From assembly GCA_900618425.1 (NCBI GenBank), contig UZAN01042284.1:19128-33842 (forward strand): a DNA stretch of 14,715 nt, written 5' to 3'. A program made the position numbers and the translations under genes. The notes under the pieces are model-generated. The model ran no database searches and had not been told where the DNA came from. It saw nothing but the letters and a program-made list of their open reading frames with translations. Source of the DNA: Echinostoma caproni (taxonomy: Eukaryota > Platyhelminthes > Trematoda > Plagiorchiida > Echinostomatidae). Of this stretch, positions 8,370-14,715 are shown piece by piece. Within the stretch, counting starts at the first letter, position 1, and each line of letters starts with the position of its first letter.

Positions 8370-8703
8370 GGATCATAAAGACATCAAGGTAAGCACTGCA
8401 TACACCATAGACAATCTATGAATGCCAAGAGCTCAGGGACCGGTTAAGAAACAAACGGCTCGATTGACCCACTTGAAGGGAGGACCTGATTAACCGAAGA
8501 ATTCAGCTGATCACTGATTGTGATGTCCCTCAAGTTCATTGGGTGATTATGAGTCGATATGGCGAACCATAAGAGCTCTTCGTGATCGAAACTCCGTTGG
8601 GATGGTTGATTATGGGACCGTCCTTGAACGTAAGAGCTTGCCAACAATCGTTTATCGTTACCCGGGAGAGTGAAATTAGCATCAGTTTGAATCCCTGCAT
8701 ACG
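8370..8703 (+). pseudogene. BEL/Pao linker between protease and reverse transcriptase
   Basis: This part has several frameshifts. Short pieces in different frames fit the usual BEL/Pao linker: KDIKVSTAYTIDNL near 8377-8420, VQLITDCDVPQVHWVI near 8508-8555, and ETPLGWLIMGPS at 8588-8623 (the T-x-LGW-x-x-x-GP signature that precedes the RT). Confidence 0.65.
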
Positions 8704-9249
8704 ATGGTCACCCATCACTTTGAAGAGGATCGTCGAGCGTGGAAAATAGCGATGGAATCAATAAACCATGACGGGCAACAATTTTGCATTGGACTAACGT
8801 GGAAAACCAAACCAGAGACCCTGCCGAAAAACTACGAGCTAGTGTTGTGGAGGTTAGAATGCCTGAAACGCAACTTTATGCGAGATACAAATTTATTTAA
8901 CAGGCACAATAGTTTATTGAACTATCACTTTCGAAAAGGCTATTTCGACCACGTACCTGACTATCAACTGGAAGTCGCGTACAGACCCAGATTGTACCTA
9001 CCACATCATCCGGTGGTAAATCCGAAGAAACCTGAAAACACTAGGACTGTCTTTGATTGTGCAGCCACCTATCAAGGAAGTTGTCTTAACCAACATTTGT
9101 TGTTAGGACAAAATACCGTAGCTAACCTGTTTGGAGTACTGCTACGCGTTCGCTTAGGCAAATTAGCTGCAGCAGCAGACGTACAAGAGATGGTTTTGCA
9201 GGTTAGGGTGCCTGAACGTGATTCGGAGGCATTAAGGTTCCTATGGTAG
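8704..9249 (+). pseudogene. pol: BEL/Pao reverse transcriptase, fingers and motif A
   Basis: An open stretch of 181 codons. In order: EEDRRAWKIAMESI (residues 7-20), LTWKTKPETLP (31-41), KGYFDHVPDYQLE (78-90), YLPHHPVVNPKKP (98-110), TRTVFDCAATYQGSCLNQHL (113-132), and motif A ADVQEMVLQV (158-167), whose Asp159 is the first catalytic residue position. It ends with DSEALRFLW at the TAG 9247-9249. These are the diagnostic blocks of BEL/Pao RTs. The listed ATG need not be a real start, because the ancestral protein would read through from the linker. RT motifs B and C follow in other frames. Confidence 0.9.
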
Positions 9250-9670
9250 CCTGATGGAGATCTCAATCAACAAGCAAAATAAATAGAGAATTTCAGTTCA
9301 CCCATTTGGTGCCACCTCGTCGCCATTTTGTGCGAACAATGCCTTACACCGCACGGTCGAACCATTCACAGACAGACACCAATCGGTTGAGATTTGCAAT
9401 TGGACGATATTTTTACGTCGACGACTGTTTATCATCGTTTGACCATGCTAAGCAAGCAATGCTTTTCGCGGATTACTTTAGATTGGCACTTCCGGCTATG
9501 CAAGTGGTTGATCAACTGCAGTGACGCCATAAGCAATATTCCAGAGAGCGAAAGGGCCGTGGGCATAGCTAACCATGAATCGAGATGCCCAGGAGCGCAT
9601 TTAAGGCACGAATTGGCTTATTGTTGACGATGCTTTCATCTTCCCGTTTGAAGCAATCCGGAAGGCATTC
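9250..9670 (+). pseudogene. pol: BEL/Pao reverse transcriptase motifs B and C, frameshifted
   Basis: The rest of the palm is split between all three frames. Motif B reads PFGATSSPFCANNA from 9302. Motif C reads FYVDDCLSSFDHAKQAM, with YVDD at 9414-9425 and both Asp residues retained. A further frameshift near 9485 leads to FRLCKWLINCSDAI and NIPESERAV (to about 9560), the block that follows motif C in BEL/Pao RTs. The interval to 9670 is poorly conserved but leads directly into the connection region. Confidence 0.85.
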
Positions 9671-10372
9671 ACCAGAAGAGGACTTCTATCGTATGTTGGT
9701 TCTCTGTGTGACTCTCTGGGTCTCGTTACTTCAATACTTCTGACGGGCAGAGTATTGTTACAAGCACTTCATCGCAATACTCTTGGATGAGATGAACTAG
9801 TATGTGAGAATGACCGGCGCACTTGGGAATCTTGGGTTAATGAGGTCAACAAATTGAAGAAACTAAAGGTGTTGAGGTGTATGAGGAGTGAAAAACAAGG
9901 AGCCCGTGAGTCATCCCAACTTCACATATTCAGTGACGCGTTTGAATCGGCTTACGGGGCCGCGGCCTACTAGAGGGACAACATTAATGGTAATGTTGTA
10001 TGTAACCTGGTTATGGCTAAATTCCGCGTAGCTCCAGTTACCATACCTAGACTAGAGCTGGTGGCTGCTGTTATAGTGATTAATTTACGTGATAGCATAA
10101 GCCGGGAGTTGGATATTTCAAAGGGGCCCATCGGGCCCATATTCTACTGGACTGATTCAATAAATCCGCCTTATTACATAAACAACAGATCAGCTCGTTA
10201 TAGCACATCTATAGCCAACCGATTGACTATAATACATGAAAGCTCAACACCTCAGCAATGGTGTTACTTAAAGGGGACAATTAATACTGCAGACTACGGC
10301 ACTCGCGGTCTAAAGGCGGACGATCTGAAGTGGGAAAGTTGGCTGCGATGGCCGCCACTCCTGAGAAGATAA
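9671..10372 (+). pseudogene. pol: BEL/Pao connection and RNase H domain
   Basis: One frame is kept across this interval with two stops, TGA at 9788-9790 (where BEL/Pao proteins have Trp before Asp-Glu) and TAG at 9971-9973. It begins TRRGLLSYVGSL, passes DRRTWESWVNEVNKLKKL, and enters RNase H with QLHIFSDAFESAYGAAAY (9917-9970). After the second stop come AKFRVAPVTIPRLELVAAV, FYWTDS and INTADYGTRGL. The catalytic carboxylates are recognisable: Asp in FSDAF, Glu in RLEL, Asp in WTDS, and Asp in TADYGTRG. It ends WLRWPPLLRR at TAA, equivalent to the usual W..GP.FL end of this domain. Confidence 0.9.
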
Positions 10373-10700
10373 AGAAGAGATTCCTCCTTTCAACTTGGTC
10401 TCCACTGAAGAAATCGAAGGGCAGATGGAACTTAAGCGCACAGTGACTATCAATCAAACAACTGTCGCGATAAGCACCAATTCACTTTCTTATCATTCGC
10501 ATTGGTACAATCTGTTGCGAGCAACAGCTTGGTTGAGGCGCTTTACGCAATATATCAGCCTAATGTTTGGAAAGAAAAATGCCTTGTCATTACGGGTGGG
10601 TAGACTGTAGACAGAGATTGAGCTTGAATGCGAAAATATTGTGCTTCTAGTTTAAGCAGAATCGTTCTCAGACGGTCAGGTTTCGCTAATTGACCCTAAG
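10373..10700 (+). pseudogene. BEL/Pao spacer before integrase
   Basis: The frame at 10395-10610 contains SLSYHSHWYNLLRATAWLRR and F-TQYI, which fits the W-xx-L-xxx-AW-xx-RF segment commonly found between RNase H and integrase in BEL/Pao polyproteins. A stop ends the frame at 10610 and a weakly conserved stretch follows. Confidence 0.6.
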
Positions 10701-11030
10701 GGACACGTAGACACGGCTAGCCCCCTACGTAAATTGTGTCCAATTTTAGTAAATGGAATTCTTCGAGTTGTTGGTGGACTGCATTAGGCGCACTTGTCAC
10801 ATGGCGGAAGACAACCAGTTATCCTGCCCCCAAGATACCATGTAACTGAACTTCTCAAACGTCACTTTCTTGTGAAGGAAGGTCATTTAAGGCCCGAGCA
10901 CGTGTTATCTGAGATTAGGAGGCGGTTCTGGATAATCAAAGCTGGTGCAACAGTAAGGAGAGTTCTGAGCAAATGCGTTCACTGTCGTAGGCAATTGGGT
11001 GAGCCAGGGTGTTAGCTAATGACTCCAGTG
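10701..11030 (+). pseudogene. pol: BEL/Pao integrase zinc-binding (HHCC) domain
   Basis: It begins NGILRVVGGLH, the counterpart of the I-LRVGGRL block of BEL/Pao integrases, then a TAG at 10785-10787, then ILPPRYHVTELLKRHF. The zinc ligands fit H-x6-H-x29-C-x2-C (LLKRHF, EGHL, SKCVHC). The intervening RRRFWIIKAGATVRRVLSKC matches the R..+WI....-VR..+..C pattern of the family. The frame stops at 11015 after QLGEPGC. Confidence 0.85.
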
Positions 11031-11290
11031 CCTATAAGTAGAATAGAATAAATAACTGCCGCCATTCCACTCGGTTGGTTTAGACTATTTCGGGCCATGG
11101 AGAATAGATACGGATGTATCTTCAATTGCATAACCATGAAAGCAGTACATCTAGAGGTAGCGCACTCATACACATTAGCACTTCAGTAGCACTTAAGCTA
11201 TACCAACTTGACCGACGTCATTCACAATACCGACTTGCGAAATCTGCATATGAAGCGTCACGGAGTCGAAACGTTTTCTGGTCGTTCAGA
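11031..11290 (+). pseudogene. pol: BEL/Pao integrase core, beginning only
   Basis: LMTPVPISRIE continues the frame upstream, then after an indel GLDYFGPW appears at 11077-11100, whose Asp (11083-11085) is the first residue of the DDE triad. A second indel leads to YGCIFNCITMKAVHLEVAHS from 11109, the strand that follows in BEL/Pao integrases. After about 11190 the similarity is weak. A HGVETFSGRSD string near 11265-11295 might be the worn second Asp region, but the SDNG signature is not there, and the third catalytic residue was not found. Confidence 0.75.
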
Positions 11291-11429
11291 TTGAATTACT
11301 GTGAAGCAATAATTAAACCCAAAACCTGGTGCAATGTCCTTTTCATTCGTTATTCAGACGTTTGCTTACGAATCACGGTCACTGACCATGTATTCTTGTG
11401 TTATGTTCCATGCTTCATTCTAAATTTCG

Positions 11430-11800
11430 CTAATACTGATTGGGAGTCATATCGCCAGTTAACGGGCTAGCTGTACAGGTTGATGGCTTACTCTTGACTA
11501 AATTATTTGCCACGAGTGTACAAGTCCTAGCCTTAGACATTAGGTTGCCATCAATCCAAGGGAACATTAAATGCATGACAAGGTTAATTGCAGCATCAGT
11601 ATCAAAAAGAGATGGAGAACATCGTGCCTCATCAACACCAAATCGGTACTTAGCTGTGATCAACACCACAGTTGCAATCGCCACAGATTACTATCAACGA
11701 CTGCATATTGTGGTCACCAGCGCCGTGACTAGCTTTCTCAAAAAAATCAAAGAACAGGAAAACCCCAGGTTCCTCAAATCTCAGCTTTGTCGATAGATAT
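11430..11800. other. Unassigned interval with long ORFs on both strands
   Basis: Plus-strand frame 11440-11796 (118 codons) and minus-strand frame 11430-11684 (84 codons) overlap. Neither has a motif I recognise. The region lies where the end of integrase or a 3' LTR would be expected. It could be a worn LTR, a nested repeat or an exon. Only one strand can be coding, and nothing in the sequence decides which. Confidence 0.3.
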
Positions 11801-11973
11801 GCTTGATCGGGTTTCATATCACGATACTTTATTTGATTGAAATTGCCCATGTCTGACGAGCGATAGTAGTGCCCCGATTTCTCTACACTCCACCCAGTCG
11901 GTGGATTCTTACTCCAACTGATGTATTCTTCTCCGGTCTCCGGTACCATCGTCAGGCTTGATGGTCTGACCAT
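11650..11973 (-). CDS. Hypothetical minus-strand ORF, possible exon
   Basis: This 107-codon frame runs on the minus strand from the ATG at 11973 to the stop at 11650. The first 75 residues have an ordinary protein composition (ETGEEYISWSKNPPTGW, then Tyr- and Ser-rich text and KLRFEEPGVFLFF). The C-terminal part is Cys-rich and may be chance read-through. I do not recognise a domain. No clear polypyrimidine tract and acceptor precede it, and the base before the ATG closes a TAG. It may be an exon fragment of a host gene, part of a repeat, or a spurious ORF. Confidence 0.25.
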   Translation of the reverse strand: MVRPSSLTMVPETGEEYISWSKNPPTGWSVEKSGHYYRSSDMGNFNQIKYRDMKPDQAYLSTKLRFEEPGVFLFFDFFEKASHGAGDHNMQSLIVICGDCNCGVDHS

Positions 11974-11979
11974 CTACTC

Positions 11980-12650
11980 TCCACAGGAGACAAACATTTG
12001 AAAAATGATTTATTAGCAACTATCCCATAAGCGTCTACAAAACAAATGACGCCACGCGGTACTAAAAATCAATTATTAAAATGTCTATTGGAGATGTTCC
12101 GTTTGAAATCGATGCAAAAGGTGACAAGAAATAGCTGCGCGAGTGGCAGGTGGTGTGCCGATTTTTAACAGCTTTTGTACCCAATACTTTTTTAAGTCCA
12201 TTATCTTCCTTTTCTTATTCCTTCTTTCTCTTTTATGAACTCAAGGTTGAACAGTTGCTTTTACCGGCATCCTCATTACCCGCTCAGTACCTTTTCGGTC
12301 TCCTTCCGTGATTATCTCAATTGTTTGTCGTTTGTCGTAACTGGGACCTACGATGGTTTCGTAAGTCGCAAATATGTATTGATGTACGCCTACAATAGAA
12401 AAAAAATTCAACTGTCGTTCAACTGTTTTCCAACGTGCTGGACATGTGGTCAGTCGAAGTCGAGACGTTGCGATTCGTATTGAACGTTGTTCGGATTGCA
12501 TTTACAACATCTGTCCAAGAGTGCTTGGCACCTTTCCCGTTCACGTCTCATTTGCCGTATACACAACTTTCCACTTTGAAACCTAACCCACCGTAGTTGT
12601 ACGGCGACAGATCGTAGATCTACACACGGTCTCAATAATTTCATCCCCAT
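11980..12650. other. Unassigned stretch
   Basis: ORFs of 66-86 codons overlap on both strands at 12235-12650 and show no recognisable domain. A pyrimidine-rich tract lies at 12188-12235. I see no RNA gene or transposon domain here. Confidence 0.35.
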
Positions 12651-12749
12651 GCAGTTTTGGGAACAGGGAATGATTTGGTGGAGTTAAAGAAATATAAGAC
12701 TGAGGTAATATACCTCTGGGGCGGGGGAAGGAGACGAGGAACATGTATC

Positions 12750-13265
12750 TACCTCCCGACTGTCATGTTCAAACAGACATTGGATGCAACATTTGCCAAT
12801 GGATTTGGCTTCGTGAGAAAGAGGTATTCGTTCTCTTTATGGCCTGAAACCTTGTTTCAGAATCCTATGGAGTGTCCTTTAGAACTGGGATGCAGAACGA
12901 TAGTTGAGTCCCTTTCAAGGGTCTTAAGCTCCGATAGATTTCTTGTAGGGTGTTTGGATTTCCTGTCATGTTCGGATACCCGCGTCTTTAGTTGTCGACT
13001 TATTCGACCAACGTATGTGGTTCTAAACTGTTTAAATTCTATCTTGTACATGTGATTCCTTTGATCTACTTTCGGTCATCTCTCCTTGATTCGCATCAGA
13101 AATGAACGAAGCATGGTGATTTTTCGATTTGCAACCCGTTTATATTGAAACGCTTCAATGTGCATTGGATGTCTTCTGACGTATTGTGGCTTTAAGGTAT
13201 GATACTGGTTGCAATCCAATCGGTCGTTTTGATTTCCGGTTCTGTAGACCTTTTAAGGCATTTTT
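12750..13265 (-). pseudogene. Penelope-like element copy D: GIY-YIG endonuclease, divergent
   Basis: On the minus strand, the frame 12857-13051 encodes MYKIEFKQFRTTYVGRISRQ followed by KTRVSEH. YVG lies at 13007-13015, then Arg and EH, as in the PLE GIY-YIG nuclease. A KGHSIGF block follows (about 12857-12877), then after a stop a weaker stretch to about 12750 that may be the nuclease end. Upstream, 13060-13265 (minus strand) is open and could be the worn RT-nuclease linker. The CxxC pair just before the YIG motif in copies A and B is absent (EFKQF), so this is a more divergent copy or a different PLE lineage. Confidence 0.65.
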
Positions 13266-14220
13266 TATTTTTCTCTAGAAAAATAGGTGAATATCGGTTA
13301 TCCACCAACTCTCCTGTGACTAGTTGAACTTTTGTGCGTTTGTCCCGTGTTGCTTCAGACGAACTGGTTTGCTCCGTTCCAGGGGGTTGATCGCCATATT
13401 AGCCTTCGTACTTGAGGGGTGTTTAGCGGAGTAGGACAAATATCTGCTAGTGTGGGTTTGCTTATTGGACACAGATACTGACAAGACATCTCACTCATTT
13501 TGCACGCTCGGTGTCTCCCGATAAATCCCTATTGGCTGGTATTGTAGCGGTGATTTCTTCTTCGGCTAAAAGCTCGTGTGTAAATTGCGAAAGCTTCCAT
13601 GCAAATCAGAGTAGAATTCTTCAATAGATTAGTCCGATTTCGTCCATTTTCTTACAGTCGTTGTTCACAGAACATTAAAATCTGCTTAGTTTTCTTCTGA
13701 ATCAACTTTTCTCAAATTACAGGTTTATAAGTCATTTGATCCAGTGAATCATTGATCTCTCTCGGTACGGGTACATGCTTTATTGGCTTAACTGATTGGA
13801 GATCGGATACACTTGTTTCCGATGATTGTATTTCACTCTCAAGCAGAAAATTCACATTTATTTGTGAAAATAAGAACAAACTATTGACGCGAGGGTTGGG
13901 AGTGGGTGAGTGAGTGCACACGGTCAAAGGCCATCTATAATGAAGCCAAATCACGAGAACACAAAATAGCCAAAAAGATCGTTTTTGGTGCGACCTCAAC
14001 TGGCAACAAATACAGCACAATTTATAGGCAGATTAAAACAGGTGGGGAGAGGAGAAAAACATTTGCGAAAAAAATCGGAGTTTAAGATGAGATGATAGAT
14101 TTGTGATAATTGATGTTCTTGCGTGTGTGTGTGTGTGTGGTTGTGAATGGATAGGTAGGTGAATAACTGGTTGATCATAATCGGAGATTACGTCACCCGA
14201 TTGTTATTGGATGGCCATAG
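13266..14220. other. Unassigned stretch
   Basis: No recognisable domain on either strand. A (GT)n microsatellite lies at 14123-14139. The longest frame is on the minus strand at 13712-14020; its last third has a normal-looking composition and is discussed as a possible exon. Because PLE remnants lie on both sides in the same orientation, part of it may be worn PLE sequence that I cannot identify. Confidence 0.35.
14123..14139. repeat. (GT)n microsatellite
   Basis: Uninterrupted GT tract, shortly before the inverted PLE repeat. Confidence 0.85.
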
Positions 14221-14235
14221 TGAATCACATTAAAC

Positions 14236-14390
14236 CAATCAAATTTACCAACAAACAAATGTTCTCGCTGAATGTTAGCTTATTACTCACCAATGTGCCA
14301 CTTCAAGAAACTATTGAAGACATCGTTGATTGTATAGAAAATTCGGGAACTTCTTTCTGACTACTTGTAGCTGAGCTCAAGAGGCTTCTC
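14236..14390 (+). repeat. Left arm of a perfect 155-bp inverted repeat (PLE RT fragment)
   Basis: The reverse complement of 14561-14715, identical at all 155 positions in my base-by-base comparison. It encodes on the plus strand the RT motif A region of a PLE, MFSLNVSLLLTNVPLQETI (motif A core at 14262-14303), and a stop TGA after GTSF at 14358-14360. The catalytic Asp of motif A is Asn. The flank after 14390 is minus-strand sequence of the same element. Confidence 0.95.
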
Positions 14391-14715
14391 GTTTGTAGGA
14401 GGGGGATTCTTCGATGGGTTTTCAGAGTACTCCGTTTTCTAATTTGACCATGACAATGTCTACTAACAGTGGTCCTAATGGCAAACCCATTACTATACCG
14501 ATTTTCTGTCTATAAATCGTAACATTAAACTGAAATTTTAGATTTATATGTGCATCGATAGAGAAGCCTCTTGAGCTCAGCTACAAGTAGTCAGAAAGAA
14601 GTTCCCGAATTTTCTATACAATCAACGATGTCTTCAATAGTTTCTTGAAGTGGCACATTGGTGAGTAATAAGCTAACATTCAGCGAGAACATTTGTTTGT
14701 TGGTAAATTTGATTG
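14391..14715 (-). pseudogene. Penelope-like element copy E: RT motifs A and B
   Basis: The minus-strand reading from 14715 downwards is a continuous PLE RT piece. Motif A is FSLNVSLLLTNVPL (14648-14689). After a stop and a frameshift come YRQKIGIV and motif B MGLPLGPLLVDIV (starting at 14490), then MVKLENGVL and a stop. Typical PLEs have FDVSSLFTNVPL and MGSPLSPVLADI here, so the Asp-to-Asn change in motif A and the frame breaks mark it as inactive. Motif C (YVDD) would follow but is cut off at 14391, where the inverted left arm begins. The 155 bases 14561-14715 are also the right arm of the inverted repeat. The element may continue beyond the window. Confidence 0.85.
14561..14715 (-). repeat. 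Right arm of the perfect 155-bp inverted repeat
   Basis: Pairs with 14236-14390 across a 170-bp spacer. The arm touches the last base of the window, so its true length is unknown; the left arm, however, would be expected to continue to pair at lower coordinates if the arm were longer. Confidence 0.95.

Larger units (their letters stand above)
6850..11290 (+). mobile_element. Decayed BEL/Pao LTR retrotransposon (gag-pol body)
   Basis: A single plus-strand element with domains in BEL/Pao order: gag, cysteine/histidine region, DUF1758-type aspartic protease, reverse transcriptase, RNase H, HHCC zinc domain and start of the integrase core. Assignment rests on motifs typical of this superfamily, including YLPHHPV, FDCAA, FGATSSPFCA, FYVDD, IPRLEL, WTDS and LDYFGPW. 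The left edge abuts a tRNA-like SINE head and the right edge fades within the integrase, possibly by 11190. No long direct repeats that could be LTRs were seen on either side, and no primer binding site was identified. Stops and frameshifts make it inactive. Individual domains are listed separately. Confidence 0.9.

Noticed and set aside
12241..12650. Overlapping minus-strand ORFs of 66 and 86 codons
   Set aside because: No domain and competing plus-strand frame; kept only as an unassigned interval.
13430..13560. Plus-strand string GLLIGHRY similar to a retroelement protease block
   Set aside because: Only a few residues, no neighbouring motif in any frame; chance similarity.
1..14715. CRISPR array, bacterial defence or toxin system, or other novel gene cluster
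   Set aside because: No regularly spaced repeats, operon-like genes or related domains; the composition and retroelements indicate an animal genome.

Overview
The window looks like a gene-poor stretch of an invertebrate animal genome made largely of decayed transposable elements. A flatworm, perhaps a trematode, is the best guess, but it is an inference: several Penelope-like elements (PLEs), a BEL/Pao LTR retrotransposon and tRNA-derived SINE-like units occur together, with abundant microsatellites and single N bases typical of a draft assembly. No intact gene, no functional tRNA or rRNA, no CRISPR array and no bacterial-type operon is visible.

Layout. Positions 1-3465 hold no recognisable gene, only simple repeats (G and C homopolymers, GT/GA, AAC and CTGT tracts). 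From about 3470 to 5462, three same-orientation (minus-strand) PLE remnants lie in a row. Copy C is a 3' tail and endonuclease end, copy A runs from the reverse transcriptase YVDD box to the GIY-YIG endonuclease and tail, and copy B is a GIY-YIG domain joined directly to the RT of copy A. Positions 5650-6850 carry tRNA-like SINE heads, two of them forming a head-to-head inverted pair. From about 6850 to 11290 lies one plus-strand BEL/Pao element in order gag, zinc-finger region, aspartic protease, reverse transcriptase, RNase H, integrase. The gag-protease part keeps one reading frame with three stops, the pol part is broken by several frameshifts and stops, and the integrase fades out after its first catalytic Asp. 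No LTRs were found.

Positions 11300-12650 contain unassigned ORFs. At 12750-13260 a second, more divergent PLE endonuclease fragment lies on the minus strand. At 14236-14715 a PLE reverse transcriptase fragment forms a 155-bp inverted repeat that is perfect base for base, with a 170-bp spacer, and it runs to the edge of the window.

None of these elements appears able to move: key catalytic residues are changed (motif A Asp to Asn in the terminal PLE, protease D-S-G to D-S-D) and all frames are interrupted. The parts worth a second look are the perfect terminal inverted repeat, the PLE-to-PLE junction near 5120-5130, the inverted SINE pair fused to the start of gag, and a few unassigned ORFs that might be exons. 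I found no evidence for a novel multi-gene system.
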